From Citrobacter youngae ATCC 29220 (lineage in GTDB: Bacteria > Pseudomonadota > Gammaproteobacteria > Enterobacterales > Enterobacteriaceae), in NCBI RefSeq assembly GCF_000155975.1, contig NZ_GG730299.1, positions 310,305 through 374,304 of the forward strand: a DNA stretch of 64,000 nt, read 5' to 3'. The position numbers and the translations under genes are program-made. How positions within the stretch are numbered: position 1 is the stretch's first letter; every line of letters starts with the position of its first letter. Below the pieces are notes generated by a model. That model was given only the letters and a program-made list of their open reading frames with translations. It had not been told where the DNA came from and did no database searches. Shown piece by piece: positions 1 through 9,577 of this stretch.

Positions 1-1
1 C

Positions 2-229
2 TGGGGCTTTGACTGGCTGTACGACAAAGTGTTCGTTAAGCCGTTCCTGGGCATTGCCTGGCTGCTGAAACGCGACCCGCTGAACTCAATGATGAACATT
101 CCGGCTGTCCTGTCCCGCTTTGCGGGTAAAGGCCTGCTGTTAAGCGAGAACGGTTATCTGCGCTGGTATGTGGCATCCATGAGCATTGGCGCTGTTGTGG
201 TGCTGGCACTGCTGATGGTACTGCGCTGA
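2..229 (+). CDS. nuoL: NuoL, complex I membrane subunit, C-terminal end only
   Basis: This is the last 75 codons of the large proton-pumping membrane subunit of NADH:ubiquinone oxidoreductase I; the start lies outside the window. The visible part contains the tail of the long lateral amphipathic region (KPFLGIAWLLKRDPL) and ends in a hydrophobic transmembrane helix, SIGAVVVLALLMVLR, as in E. coli NuoL. Identity is supported by sequence recall and by nuoM and nuoN following in order. Partial, but no sign of damage in what is visible. Confidence 0.93.
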   Translation, partial: WGFDWLYDKVFVKPFLGIAWLLKRDPLNSMMNIPAVLSRFAGKGLLLSENGYLRWYVASMSIGAVVVLALLMVLR

Positions 230-252
230 GTTTGTTGGCTGGATGAACGATT

Positions 253-284
253 GCCGGATGGCGCTGCGCTTATCCGGCCTACAA
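253..284. repeat. REP element in the nuoL–nuoM gap
   Basis: The stretch GCCGGATGGCG…CGCTTATCCGGCC followed by TACAA is a classic repetitive extragenic palindrome. Its stem pairs GCCGGAT with ATCCGGC. It lies just after the nuoL stop, inside an otherwise tightly packed operon, so it is probably transcribed and could stabilise the upstream mRNA end. Confidence 0.8.
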
Positions 285-380
285 ACCCAAAAATAATTTT
301 TAGAATTCGTTGAAAATCTGTTCCTGATGTACAGGCGTCATCGGCGAAGTCAGACCGGAGACCGCCAGCGCAGAGCAACC

Positions 381-418
381 GGAGCGTACTGAAGTACGTG
401 AGGATTGCGAGCACTGCC
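381..418. repeat. ERIC-like palindromic element upstream of nuoM
   Basis: This core resembles the left half of the enterobacterial ERIC/IRU repeat as I recall it (GGAGC, a TAC…GTA palindrome, GTGA, then GAGC and GCC). It contains a perfect hairpin, CGTAC-TGAA-GTACG, at 385–398. Together with the REP just before it, it fills the 251-bp gap between nuoL and nuoM. The match is from memory and is imperfect, so this may be a diverged ERIC or a related, shorter family. Confidence 0.45.
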
Positions 419-480
419 GGGATTTGGGCTGACGAGTGAGATAGCCTGAGCAGGAGTAAATATAAGGGACATACTTAGCT

Positions 481-2010
481 ATGTTATTACCCTGGTTGAT
501 ACTAATCCCCTTTATCGGTGGCTTCCTGTGCTGGCAGACCGAACGCTTTGGCGTGAAGGTGCCGCGCTGGATCGCGCTGATTACCATGGGACTGACGCTG
601 GCGCTTGGCCTGCAACTGTGGTTGCAGGGCGGCTATTCACTGACGCAATCCGCGGGCATTCCGCAGTGGCAGTCTGAGTTTGTCCTGCCGTGGATCCCAC
701 GCTTTGGCATCTCTATCCATTTAGCCATCGACGGCTTGTCGCTGCTAATGGTGGTGCTGACCGGTCTACTCGGCGTTCTGGCGGTTCTTTGCTCCTGGAA
801 TGAAATCGAAAAATACCAGGGCTTCTTCCACCTGAACCTGATGTGGATCTTAGGCGGCGTGATCGGCGTGTTCCTTGCCATCGACATGTTCCTGTTCTTC
901 TTCTTCTGGGAAATGATGCTGGTGCCGATGTACTTCCTGATCGCACTTTGGGGGCATAAAGCCTCTGACGGGAAAACGCGTATCACGGCGGCGACCAAGT
1001 TCTTCATTTATACCCAGGCGAGTGGTCTGGTGATGTTGATTGCCATCCTGGCGCTGGTGTTTGTGCACTACAAAGCGACCGGCGTGTGGACCTTCAACTA
1101 TGAAGAGCTGCTGAATACCCCGATGTCCCACGGCGTGGAATACCTGCTGATGCTGGGCTTCTTCATCGCCTTTGCGGTGAAAATGCCGGTGGTTCCGCTG
1201 CACGGCTGGTTGCCGGATGCGCACTCCCAGGCACCGACCGCGGGTTCCGTTGACCTGGCGGGGATCTTGCTGAAAACCGCGGCCTACGGTCTGCTGCGCT
1301 TCTCCCTGCCGCTGTTCCCGAACGCGTCGGCGGAGTTTGCGCCTATCGCCATGTGGCTTGGCGTAATCGGTATCTTCTACGGCGCATGGATGGCCTTCAA
1401 TCAGTACGACATCAAGCGTCTGATTGCCTACACCTCCGTATCCCACATGGGCTTCGTACTGATTGCTATCTACACCGGCAGCCAGCTGGCCTACCAGGGC
1501 GCGGTTATCCAGATGATTGCGCACGGTCTGTCCGCAGCCGGTCTGTTCATCCTGTGTGGTCAGCTGTACGAACGTCTGCACACGCGTGATATGCGTATGA
1601 TGGGTGGTCTGTGGGGCAAAATGAAATGGCTGCCTGCGCTGTCCATGTTCTTCGCAGTGTGTACGCTGGGTATGCCGGGTACAGGTAACTTCGTTGGCGA
1701 ATTTATGATTCTGTTCGGCAGCTACCAGGTGGTTCCGGTCATTACCGTGATCTCGACCTTTGGTCTGGTATTTGCTTCTGTTTACTCGCTGGCGATGCTG
1801 CATCGCGCTTACTTCGGTAAGGCGAAGAGCCAGATTGCCAGTGTTGAACTGCCAGGGATGTCGCTGCGTGAGCTGTTTATCATCCTGTTGCTGGTCGTGC
1901 TTCTGGTACTGCTTGGCTTCTATCCGCAGCCGATTCTGGATACCTCGCATTCTGCGATGAGCAACATCCAGCAGTGGTTTGTTAATTCCGTTACTACTAC
2001 AAGGCCGTAA
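481..2010 (+). CDS. nuoM: NuoM, NADH-quinone oxidoreductase chain M
   Basis: A 509-residue polytopic subunit of the membrane arm of respiratory complex I, one of three antiporter-like subunits that translocate protons as NADH reduces quinone. Many hydrophobic helices are visible. Conserved polar sites for this family include the glutamate in the helix FFFFWEMMLVPMYF (about residue 144) and the lysine in FAVKMPVVPLHGWLPDAH (about residue 234). Length matches E. coli NuoM. The start ATG follows GGGA about 11 bases upstream. nuoN begins six bases after the stop, so the two are co-translated parts of the nuo operon. Confidence 0.97.
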   Translation: MLLPWLILIPFIGGFLCWQTERFGVKVPRWIALITMGLTLALGLQLWLQGGYSLTQSAGIPQWQSEFVLPWIPRFGISIHLAIDGLSLLMVVLTGLLGVLAVLCSWNEIEKYQGFFHLNLMWILGGVIGVFLAIDMFLFFFFWEMMLVPMYFLIALWGHKASDGKTRITAATKFFIYTQASGLVMLIAILALVFVHYKATGVWTFNYEELLNTPMSHGVEYLLMLGFFIAFAVKMPVVPLHGWLPDAHSQAPTAGSVDLAGILLKTAAYGLLRFSLPLFPNASAEFAPIAMWLGVIGIFYGAWMAFNQYDIKRLIAYTSVSHMGFVLIAIYTGSQLAYQGAVIQMIAHGLSAAGLFILCGQLYERLHTRDMRMMGGLWGKMKWLPALSMFFAVCTLGMPGTGNFVGEFMILFGSYQVVPVITVISTFGLVFASVYSLAMLHRAYFGKAKSQIASVELPGMSLRELFIILLLVVLLVLLGFYPQPILDTSHSAMSNIQQWFVNSVTTTRP

Positions 2011-2016
2011 ATCGCC

Positions 2017-3474
2017 ATGACAATAACTCCACAACACCTGATTGCGCTGCTACCGCTGCTGATCGTCGGCTTGACGGTGGTGGTTGTGATGCTCTCCATT
2101 GCGTGGCGACGCAATCACTTCCTCAATGCCACGCTGTCGGTCATTGGGCTTAACGCCGCGCTGGTTTCGCTCTGGTTTGTTGGCCAGGCGGGCGCCATGG
2201 ATGTCACCCCGCTGATGCGGGTTGATGGTTTCGCTATGCTCTATACCGGGCTGGTGCTGCTGGCGAGCCTTGCCACCTGTACCTTTGCTTACCCGTGGCT
2301 GGAAGGCTACGACGACAACCGGGAAGAGTTCTACCTGCTGGTGCTGATTGCTGCCCTTGGCGGTATTCTGCTGGCGAATGCGAACCATCTGGCGGCGCTG
2401 TTCCTCGGTATCGAACTGATTTCTCTGCCGCTGTTTGGTCTGGTGGGCTATGCGTTCCGTCAAAAACGTTCGCTGGAAGCCAGTATCAAATACACCATCC
2501 TGTCTGCCGCAGCCTCTTCGTTCCTGCTGTTCGGTATGGCGCTGGTGTACGCGCAGTCTGGCAACCTGTCGTTCGTTGCGCTTGGTAAGAGCCTCGGCGA
2601 CGGCATGCTGCACGAACCGCTGCTGCTGGCAGGCTTCGGTCTGATGATTGTTGGCCTCGGCTTTAAACTTTCTCTGGTGCCGTTCCACCTGTGGACGCCA
2701 GACGTATACCAGGGCGCCCCGGCGCCGGTTTCCACCTTCCTGGCGACGGCGAGCAAAATCGCTATCTTCGGCGTGGTGATGCGTCTGTTCCTGTATGCAC
2801 CGGTTGGCGACAGCGAAGCGGTACGTACCGTGCTGGGCGTGATTGCCTTTGCCTCCATCATCTTCGGTAACCTGATGGCGCTGAGCCAGACCAACATCAA
2901 GCGTCTGCTCGGTTACTCCTCCATCTCTCACCTCGGCTATCTGCTGGTGGCGCTGATTGCCCTGCAGAGCGGTGAGATGTCAATGGAAGCGGTTGGCGTT
3001 TACCTGGCCGGTTATCTGTTCAGCAGCCTCGGCGCGTTCGGTGTGGTCAGCCTGATGTCCAGCCCGTACCGCGGCCCGGATGCTGACTCTCTGTTCTCCT
3101 ACCGTGGTCTGTTCTGGCATCGTCCGATCCTCGCGGCGGTAATGACGGTAATGATGCTGTCCCTGGCGGGTATCCCGATGACGCTGGGCTTTATCGGTAA
3201 GTTCTATGTGCTGGCAGTCGGTGTGCAGGCTAACCTGTGGTGGCTGGTTGCCGCCGTGGTGGTCGGCTCCGCGATTGGTTTGTACTACTACCTGCGCGTT
3301 GCCGTGAGCCTGTACCTGAGCGCACCGCAGCAGATGAACCGCGATGCGCCGTCCAACTGGCAGTACAGCGCGGGCGGTATCGTGGTGCTGATTTCTGCTC
3401 TGCTGGTACTGGTATTGGGTATCTACCCGCAACCGCTGATTAGCATCGTGCAGTTAGCGACGCCGCTGATGTAA
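2017..3474 (+). CDS. nuoN: NuoN, NADH-quinone oxidoreductase chain N
   Basis: A 485-residue multi-spanning subunit of complex I, the third antiporter-like proton channel and the last gene of the nuo operon. The family hallmark [20 protein letters not shown] is present near residues 217–236, with the conserved lysine in LGFKLSL. Length and sequence agree with E. coli NuoN. It starts six bases after nuoM and is followed by a strong intrinsic terminator, which closes the operon. No anomalies seen. Confidence 0.97.
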   Translation: MTITPQHLIALLPLLIVGLTVVVVMLSIAWRRNHFLNATLSVIGLNAALVSLWFVGQAGAMDVTPLMRVDGFAMLYTGLVLLASLATCTFAYPWLEGYDDNREEFYLLVLIAALGGILLANANHLAALFLGIELISLPLFGLVGYAFRQKRSLEASIKYTILSAAASSFLLFGMALVYAQSGNLSFVALGKSLGDGMLHEPLLLAGFGLMIVGLGFKLSLVPFHLWTPDVYQGAPAPVSTFLATASKIAIFGVVMRLFLYAPVGDSEAVRTVLGVIAFASIIFGNLMALSQTNIKRLLGYSSISHLGYLLVALIALQSGEMSMEAVGVYLAGYLFSSLGAFGVVSLMSSPYRGPDADSLFSYRGLFWHRPILAAVMTVMMLSLAGIPMTLGFIGKFYVLAVGVQANLWWLVAAVVVGSAIGLYYYLRVAVSLYLSAPQQMNRDAPSNWQYSAGGIVVLISALLVLVLGIYPQPLISIVQLATPLM

Positions 3475-3494
3475 GCGATCCGCTAAAACGAAAA

Positions 3495-3517
3495 AACCCG
3501 CTTCGGCGGGTTTTTTT
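3495..3517 (+). terminator. Intrinsic terminator of the nuo operon
   Basis: A GC-rich hairpin, AACCCGC-TTC-GGCGGGTT, is followed by a run of T and preceded by a run of A, so it can act in both directions. It sits between nuoN and the convergent cheV and probably ends transcription of both. Confidence 0.9.
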
Positions 3518-3531
3518 ATGTGGTCAGGATT

Positions 3532-4536
3532 TCAGGCTGAAAGCTGACGGCTTACCAGTGGACCGCTGATGCCTTTCGCGGTGCGTTCCATCACTTCCTG
3601 AATCACAGAAGAGAGCTCATTGACCTCGAATTTTGCCACGTAGCCATCGGCGTTCACCCGGCGAACGTGATCTTCATTCGCGCTACCGGAAAGCGAGGAG
3701 TGGATAACGACCGGGATCTTCTTCAGGCGCTCATCGGTCTTGATTTTACGGGTAAGCGTAAAACCGTCCATCTCCGGCATTTCCAGATCGGTGAGCACCA
3801 GGGCGATCTTTTCGGTGATGGGTTTGCCTTCCGCCTGCGCTTCTGCGGAAAGCTGCTGGATTTTGTCCCACGCATCTTTGCCTGTCACATGCATCTGATG
3901 CGGAATTTCCATGGCGTTAAGCCCTTTCTCCAGCATCGCGCGAGCGACTTTCGAATCTTCTGCCACAATCGCCACCGCGCCCGGCGTGATGTTGAATTTA
4001 CTGGTTTTCAGGTCCGTCGCGCGCAGGTCGTGATTGGACGGTACGATGTCGTACAGAATTTGTTCTACGTCGAGCACCAGCGCCAGGTTATTGGTCTCTT
4101 TGTTGTCATCCAGGCAGGCGATACTGGTGATATAACGACCGTTGACGGCTTTCTCGGCGGTATGCACCTGTTGCCAGTCCAGGCGCATAATGTTTTCCAC
4201 GGATTCCACCGCAAACGCCTGTACGCTGCGGGCGTATTCGGTGATGAGCAGGATGTTGAGTCCGGTCTCTGGCTTACAGCCCGCAACGGCGGGCAGATCG
4301 ATCACCGGAATCACCTGATCGCGAATGTTTACCATACCCAGCAATGGGGCCTTCATGCCCGCCGGACGCGTAAAGGTCGGCATCGGCACGATTTCACGCA
4401 GTTTGAATACGTTGATGCCAAACAGCTCTGATTTCTGCTCCTCGATGGATTTGCCGAGGCGAAACAGCAGCAGCTCAAAACGGTTAGACAGGGTCAGGTT
4501 GGTCCTGTCATCGATATCTTTCTGAAAATTGTTCAT
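3532..4536 (-). CDS. cheV: CheV, CheW–receiver chemotaxis coupling protein
   Basis: A 334-residue cytoplasmic protein with an N-terminal CheW-like domain (about residues 20–170) and a C-terminal response-regulator receiver domain (about 185–320). It couples chemoreceptors to CheA and is thought to aid adaptation or act as a phosphate sink. The acidic pair in VAEDSK (193–194), the phospho-acceptor Asp250 in LVLTDLEMPEMDG and the Lys in YVAKFEV are all visible. The start is placed at MNNFQKD; an upstream in-frame extension overlaps the neighbouring rbn and is not family-like. The gene stands alone, away from any che operon, between nuoN and rbn. As I recall, it is present here in Salmonella and absent from E. 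coli K-12. Confidence 0.92.
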   Translation of the reverse strand: MNNFQKDIDDRTNLTLSNRFELLLFRLGKSIEEQKSELFGINVFKLREIVPMPTFTRPAGMKAPLLGMVNIRDQVIPVIDLPAVAGCKPETGLNILLITEYARSVQAFAVESVENIMRLDWQQVHTAEKAVNGRYITSIACLDDNKETNNLALVLDVEQILYDIVPSNHDLRATDLKTSKFNITPGAVAIVAEDSKVARAMLEKGLNAMEIPHQMHVTGKDAWDKIQQLSAEAQAEGKPITEKIALVLTDLEMPEMDGFTLTRKIKTDERLKKIPVVIHSSLSGSANEDHVRRVNADGYVAKFEVNELSSVIQEVMERTAKGISGPLVSRQLSA

Positions 4537-4600
4537 CCTGTCCTCGGTGTGAAAGCCAGCCTTTTTACTGTTATCGGCACAGAGGCGAAAAAATAGAGCG

Positions 4601-5518
4601 TTAAACCGTGAAAATGGCGAGATCGTGAGCCAGTTCCGTGTCAGGAAAGATCGCTTTGCACTCTTCCAGCAACCGCTGACAGCCTCTTTCATCGTAGCGT
4701 GAGCTAACGTGGGTGATGATCAAACGTCCCGCTCCGGCCTTAAGCGCCAGAAGCGAGGCCTGTCGGGTCGAACTGTGCCCCCGGCTGTTGGCTTTTTCCT
4801 CCATTGAGGAGTCCAGCGTGGTTTCATGCACCATCAAATCCACACCTCGCGCCAGTTCAATGGCGGATGCGCAGGGTCCTGTGTCGCCGAAAATAGCCAC
4901 AGATTTTCCCCTGGTGGCCGGGGCGAGAAAATCGGCGCCGTTAATCGTGCGGCCATCCTCCAGCACGATGGTTTTCCCTGCTTTAAGATCCTGGAACCAG
5001 GGGCCGGATTTAACGCCCGCCGCCTTCAGGGCGCTGGCGTCCAGCGCACCCGGCTTATCGTGCTCTTCAATACGAAAACCGTAGCACTCCAGCGGATGCT
5101 CCAGCGGGTATGCCGTGACTTTACGCAGGCCGTCATCGACAATTTCGCCCGCGGTGATTTCCACAATATCCAGCGGATAATCGGTCCACGAGCCGCTCAA
5201 ACGCAAAGCGGTTTCGGTAAATTCCCGTAATCCTTTTGGCCCGTAAAGCGTCAGCGGCTTGACGTTGCCGGCCATCGAACGACTGCAAAGCAGTCCCGGT
5301 AAACCAAACAGGTGGTCGCCATGCAGGTGGCTGATGAAAATACGATCGAGTTTTCCCGGATTGAACGGCGTGGCGAGCATTTGGTGCTGCGTTCCTTCGC
5401 CGCAATCAAAAAGCCACAGCCCCGGCTGAGTCGGGTGTTGCAGATTGAGTAAAATTGCCGTTACATTGCGTGAGCGGGTAGGAACTCCCGCTGACGTGCC
5501 TAAAAATAGTAATTCCAT
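4601..5518 (-). CDS. rbn: Ribonuclease BN / RNase Z (ElaC)
   Basis: A 305-residue metallo-beta-lactamase-fold phosphodiesterase that acts on tRNA 3' ends and some mRNAs. The zinc-binding signature H-x-H-x-D-H ([10 protein letters not shown], His64 to His69) is intact. Further ligands are expected in IFGDTG (about residue 212) and in [11 protein letters not shown] near the C-terminus. Length equals the E. coli enzyme. It lies upstream of cheV on the same strand and is divergent from elaA, which starts 67 bp away. Confidence 0.96.
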   Translation of the reverse strand: MELLFLGTSAGVPTRSRNVTAILLNLQHPTQPGLWLFDCGEGTQHQMLATPFNPGKLDRIFISHLHGDHLFGLPGLLCSRSMAGNVKPLTLYGPKGLREFTETALRLSGSWTDYPLDIVEITAGEIVDDGLRKVTAYPLEHPLECYGFRIEEHDKPGALDASALKAAGVKSGPWFQDLKAGKTIVLEDGRTINGADFLAPATRGKSVAIFGDTGPCASAIELARGVDLMVHETTLDSSMEEKANSRGHSSTRQASLLALKAGAGRLIITHVSSRYDERGCQRLLEECKAIFPDTELAHDLAIFTV

Positions 5519-5585
5519 CTTTGCGTTACACTTTTCGCTGTCAATGAGGCAGGGTGTTCAGGTTATCACAACAAAGGGGCAGACA

Positions 5586-6047
5586 ATGATTCACTGGCAA
5601 GATCTCCACCATGCAAAGCTGAGTACATCAGAGCTGTATGCCATTCTTCAGCTTCGCTGCACGGTGTTTGTTGTTGAACAAAAGTGTCCGTATCAGGATG
5701 TGGATGGCGATGATCTGGTTGGAGAAAATCGGCATATTCTGGGCTGGCATAACGGTGAGCTGGTGGCGTATGCGAGGATTCTGAAAAGCGATGACGATCT
5801 GGAGCCGGTAGTTATTGGCCGGGTGATTGTCAGCGAAGCGCTGCGCGGGGCAAAACTGGGGCAACAGCTGATGACCCAGACGCTGGCATCCTGCGCGCAA
5901 CACTGGCCGCACAAGGCGCTGTACCTGGGCGCACAGGCGCATCTGCAATCGTTTTATGCGCGTTTTGGTTTTGTTCCGGTGACGGATATTTATGATGAAG
6001 ACGGGATCCCTCACATCGGTATGGCGCGCGAAGGATGTCAGGCATAA
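5586..6047 (+). CDS. elaA: ElaA, GNAT-family N-acetyltransferase
   Basis: A 153-residue single-domain GNAT protein; its acyl acceptor is not established. The acetyl-CoA binding region is visible in VIGRVIVSEALRGAKLGQQL (about residues 79–98), where the R-x-x-G-x-G/A pattern is formed by LRGAKLG. The start at MIHWQDLHH matches E. coli ElaA; the longer open frame upstream overlaps the divergent rbn and is not used. It is followed by elaB after 63 bp. Confidence 0.92.
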   Translation: MIHWQDLHHAKLSTSELYAILQLRCTVFVVEQKCPYQDVDGDDLVGENRHILGWHNGELVAYARILKSDDDLEPVVIGRVIVSEALRGAKLGQQLMTQTLASCAQHWPHKALYLGAQAHLQSFYARFGFVPVTDIYDEDGIPHIGMAREGCQA

Positions 6048-6110
6048 ACAGGCGCAAACGGTCCAGGTTGTCTATAGTTAGCGGATACGTCAATAGAAAG
6101 GGAGAATACA

Positions 6111-6416
6111 ATGTCTTTTCAATCTTATGAATCACGTATCGATGATGATCTGGAACTCTTGAGCGAAACGCTGGAAGAGGTGCTGCGTTCTTCCGGCGAT
6201 CCGGCCGATCAAAAATACCTTGAGCTAAAGGCGCGGGCAGAGAGGGCGTTAGAAGAGGTGAGAAATCGCGTCAGCCATGCCTCTGACAATTATTACTTCC
6301 GCGCGAAAAAAGCCGTTTGCCGGGCGGATGACTATGTGCATGAAAAACCCTGGCGTGGAATCGGCGTTGGCGCCACGGTCGGTTTAGTGATGGGATTATT
6401 GTTAGCGCGGCGATAA
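6111..6416 (+). CDS. elaB: ElaB, ribosome-associated inner-membrane protein (DUF883)
   Basis: A 101-residue tail-anchored protein of the YqjD/ElaB/YgaM family. In E. coli these associate with ribosomes and the inner membrane in stationary phase. The N-terminal two-thirds is a charged helix-forming region rich in Glu, Arg and Leu. The C-terminus holds a glycine-rich hydrophobic anchor, GIGVGATVGLVMGLLLA, followed by RR. The start follows AAAGGGAG about eight bases upstream. Salt or stationary-phase control is known for the E. coli gene but not visible here. Confidence 0.93.
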   Translation: MSFQSYESRIDDDLELLSETLEEVLRSSGDPADQKYLELKARAERALEEVRNRVSHASDNYYFRAKKAVCRADDYVHEKPWRGIGVGATVGLVMGLLLARR

Positions 6417-6456
6417 ATTCCGCTCCGTCATCGCATTTGTTTGTACTCCCTAACTG

Positions 6457-6492
6457 GGGGTACTGCTTTTTCTGTTCAGTACCCCGTATAAT
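6457..6492 (+). promoter_or_regulatory. menF promoter region with a perfect 9-bp inverted repeat
   Basis: A perfect inverted repeat, GGGGTACTG (6457–6465) and CAGTACCCC (6477–6485), with an 11-base spacer, lies directly upstream of a consensus -10 hexamer TATAAT (6487–6492). No good -35 is seen at the expected spacing. The repeat could be an operator over the promoter, or a hairpin terminator of elaB lacking a U-tract. menF starts 28 bases after the -10. Confidence 0.5.
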
Positions 6493-6520
6493 GAGAGGTT
6501 TTTAACAGGGAGAGGTCCGC

Positions 6521-7819
6521 GTGCAATCAATCACTACTGCGCTGGAAAGTCTGATGCGTCATTTGTCGCATGAGATACCGGCAGCACCTGGAATTCGTAT
6601 TTACGACATCCCTTTCCCCCTGAACGATGCGTTTGACGCTTTAGGATGGCTGGCCAGTCAACCCGTCTGGCCCCAGTTTTACTGGCAGCAGCGCAACGGC
6701 GACGAAGAAGCCGCGGTACTGGGGGCTGTCGCCACATTTTCCTCGCTGGGATCGGCTCAGCAGTTTTTACGCCAACACGACAATCAACCTGACCTGCGTA
6801 TCTGGGGCCTGAATGCGTTCGAGCCACGGCATGGCAATTTGCTATTACCGCGCCTGGAGTGGCGACGCTGCGCCGGGGTAGCGAGCTTACGGCTACACCT
6901 GTATAGCGAGGTTTCACTGCGTGAAGATGCCGCATGCGCGGTCGAATTTATCTCCACGCTGGCCCATGTTAAACCGGTGCCTGCGTTGCGTCTGAGTTTG
7001 ACGGGAGAACAGCACTGGCCGGATAAAGCCGGTTGGACAGACCTGATAACACTCGCCACGCAAACGATCAATAGGGAAGCGCTCGACAAAGTCGTGCTGG
7101 CGCGGGCGACAGATTTACAGTTTTCACAGCCGGTGAATGCCGCTGCGGTGATGGCTTCCAGCCGCCGCTTAAATCTGAACTGCTACCATTTCTTTATGGC
7201 ATTCTCTGCCGACTCCGCTTTTCTTGGCTCTTCCCCTGAGCGTTTGTATCGACGGCGTGGCACGGCGCTGCGTACCGAAGCGCTGGCAGGAACCGTTGCC
7301 AATCACGCTGAGGATCATCGTGCCTGGCAGTTAGGTGACTGGCTGATGAAAGACGATAAAAACCAGCGCGAGAATATGCTGGTGGTCGAGGATATATGCC
7401 AACGGCTGCAAGGCTGTACGCAAACCCTTGATGTGCTTCCTCCGCAGGTGCTCCGACTGCGCAAAGTGCAGCATCTGCGCCGCTGTATCTGGACGGAACT
7501 GAATCAGGCCGACGATACGCTTTGCCTGATGCAGCTTCAGCCTACGGCGGCAGTTGCCGGGATCCCTCGTGAGCTGGCGCGCGAATTCATCCAGCAAAAT
7601 GAACCCTTTAAACGCGAGTGGTATGCCGGTTCTGCGGGGTATCTTTCCCTGCGTCAAAGCGAATTCTGCGTGTCATTACGTTCGGCGAAAATTAACGCAA
7701 ACGTCGTGCGCCTGTATGCCGGCGCGGGGATTGTGCGTGGTTCAGATCCTGAGCAGGAATGGCAAGAAATAGACAATAAAGCGGCAGGGTTACGTACTTT
7801 ATTACAGATGGAAGGATAG
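6521..7819 (+). CDS. menF: MenF, isochorismate synthase
   Basis: A 432-residue chorismate-utilising enzyme that isomerises chorismate to isochorismate for menaquinone synthesis. The C-terminal chorismate-binding domain is intact. The catalytic lysine region LDKVVLARATDL, the Mg-binding EALAGTVAN segment, MLVVEDICQRL and the terminal YAGAGIVRGSDPEQEWQEIDNKA motif are all present. The GTG start, preceded by GGGAGAGG, gives an N-terminus matching E. coli MenF. It opens the menF-D-H-B-C-E cluster; menD follows after 87 bp, which may hold its own promoter. Confidence 0.97.
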   Translation: MQSITTALESLMRHLSHEIPAAPGIRIYDIPFPLNDAFDALGWLASQPVWPQFYWQQRNGDEEAAVLGAVATFSSLGSAQQFLRQHDNQPDLRIWGLNAFEPRHGNLLLPRLEWRRCAGVASLRLHLYSEVSLREDAACAVEFISTLAHVKPVPALRLSLTGEQHWPDKAGWTDLITLATQTINREALDKVVLARATDLQFSQPVNAAAVMASSRRLNLNCYHFFMAFSADSAFLGSSPERLYRRRGTALRTEALAGTVANHAEDHRAWQLGDWLMKDDKNQRENMLVVEDICQRLQGCTQTLDVLPPQVLRLRKVQHLRRCIWTELNQADDTLCLMQLQPTAAVAGIPRELAREFIQQNEPFKREWYAGSAGYLSLRQSEFCVSLRSAKINANVVRLYAGAGIVRGSDPEQEWQEIDNKAAGLRTLLQMEG

Positions 7820-7906
7820 TGATTTCGTGTATATTTCCGATTCATATCAAAAATCCATTTATTCGATTCTCTATACTGTGTCGCAATATTGATACCGGAC
7901 AATCTC

Positions 7907-9577
7907 ATGTCAGTAAGCGCATTTAACCGACGCTGGGCGGCGGTCATTCTGGAAGCACTCACTCGCCACGGCGTCAGGCATGTCTGCATTGCCCCTGGCT
8001 CTCGTTCTACACCGTTGACGCTGGCGGCAGCGGAAAATCCTGCTTTTATCCACCATACCCATTTTGATGAGCGTGGTCTTGGGCATCTGGCCTTAGGTCT
8101 GGCAAAAGTGACCCGGCAGCCTGTCGCCGTGATTGTGACGTCCGGCACGGCGGTGGCGAATTTGTATCCCGCGTTAATTGAAGCGGGACTGACCGGTGAA
8201 AAACTGATTTTACTCACGGCTGACCGACCGCCTGAACTTATCGACTGTGGCGCTAACCAGGCGATTCGTCAGGCCGGAATGTTTGCCTCTCATCCGTCGC
8301 AAACGCTCTCTTTACCGCGCCCGACGCAGGACATTCCGGCGAGCTGGCTGGTATCCACCATTGATAATGCCTTAGCCGCGCTGCATAGCGGGGCGGTTCA
8401 TATCAATTGCCCCTTTGCGGAGCCGCTGTATGGCGACATGGACGAAACGGGGATCGCCTGGCAGCAGCGCCTCGGCGACTGGTGGCAGGATGATAAACCC
8501 TGGCTACGCGAAGCGCGTCGGCTGGAAAGCGACAAACAGCGTGACTGGTTTTTCTGGCGACAAAAGCGCGGCGTGGTCATAGCGGGTCGTATGAGCGCGG
8601 AAGAGGGCAAGAAAGTTGCGCAATGGGCGCAGATGCTCGGCTGGCCGCTGATTGGCGATGTATTGTCGCAAACCGGACAACCCCTGCCGTGTGCCGATCT
8701 GTGGCTCGGGAATGCGAAGGCGGTGACTGAATTAGAGCAGGCGCAGATCGTGGTGCAGCTTGGCAGTAGCCTGACCGGAAAACGACTCCTGCAATGGCAG
8801 GCCAGCTGCGATCCGCAGGAATACTGGATTGTCGATAATATCGAGGGCCGTCTCGATCCGGCTCATCATCGTGGACGCAGGCTGGTGGCGAAGGTAGGCG
8901 ACTGGCTGGAGCTGCATCCGGCAGAAAAACGCCAGCCCTGGTGCGTGGAGATCCCGCGTCTGGCGCAACTGGCGTGGCAGGCGGTAGAAGCCCGTCGCGA
9001 CGCGTTTGGTGAAGCGCAATTAGCCCATCGTATTCGCGAATATCTGCCGGAACAAGGGCAACTGTTCGTGGGTAACAGCCTGGTGGTGCGCCTGATAGAT
9101 GCGCTGTCGCAGCTTCCGGCAGGTTACCCGGTCTATAGCAACCGCGGCGCGAGCGGCATTGACGGTCTGCTGTCAACGGCGGCGGGCGTACAGCGCGCCA
9201 GCGCAAAATCAACGCTGGCTATCGTCGGGGATTTATCCGCGCTGTATGACCTCAATGCGCTGGCGTTATTGCGCCAGGTTTCCGCGCCGTTTGTCCTGAT
9301 AGTGGTCAATAATAACGGCGGGCAGATATTTTCCCTGCTGCCGACGCCGCAAAGCGAGCGTGAACGTTTCTACCTGATGCCGCAGAACGTCCACTTTGAA
9401 CACGCCGCGGCTATGTTTAACCTCAAATATCACCGCCCGGAGAACTGGGAACAGCTGGAGAACGCGTTGACAAATGCCTGGCGCACTCCTGCGGCAACGG
9501 TGATTGAGCTGGTAGTGAACGAAACTGACGGGGCGCAAACCTTGCAGCAGTTGCTGGCGCAGGTAAGTCACCTGTGA
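7907..9577 (+). CDS. menD: MenD, SEPHCHC synthase (ThDP-dependent)
   Basis: A 556-residue thiamine-diphosphate enzyme that joins isochorismate and 2-oxoglutarate to form SEPHCHC, the first committed menaquinone step. The activating glutamate Glu55 is visible in HFDERGLGH. The cofactor-binding motif [14 protein letters not shown]…VNNNGGQIF lies near residues 435–475. The start is set at [10 protein letters not shown], matching E. coli; a TTG six codons upstream is unlikely. The stop overlaps the menH start by four bases (GTGA), implying translational coupling. Confidence 0.97.
   Translation: MSVSAFNRRWAAVILEALTRHGVRHVCIAPGSRSTPLTLAAAENPAFIHHTHFDERGLGHLALGLAKVTRQPVAVIVTSGTAVANLYPALIEAGLTGEKLILLTADRPPELIDCGANQAIRQAGMFASHPSQTLSLPRPTQDIPASWLVSTIDNALAALHSGAVHINCPFAEPLYGDMDETGIAWQQRLGDWWQDDKPWLREARRLESDKQRDWFFWRQKRGVVIAGRMSAEEGKKVAQWAQMLGWPLIGDVLSQTGQPLPCADLWLGNAKAVTELEQAQIVVQLGSSLTGKRLLQWQASCDPQEYWIVDNIEGRLDPAHHRGRRLVAKVGDWLELHPAEKRQPWCVEIPRLAQLAWQAVEARRDAFGEAQLAHRIREYLPEQGQLFVGNSLVVRLIDALSQLPAGYPVYSNRGASGIDGLLSTAAGVQRASAKSTLAIVGDLSALYDLNALALLRQVSAPFVLIVVNNNGGQIFSLLPTPQSERERFYLMPQNVHFEHAAAMFNLKYHRPENWEQLENALTNAWRTPAATVIELVVNETDGAQTLQQLLAQVSHL

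Noticed and set aside
850-2037. 395-codon open frame antisense to nuoM
   Set aside because: Composition rich in His, Gln and Arg is typical of a reverse-frame shadow; nuoM on the plus strand is certain.
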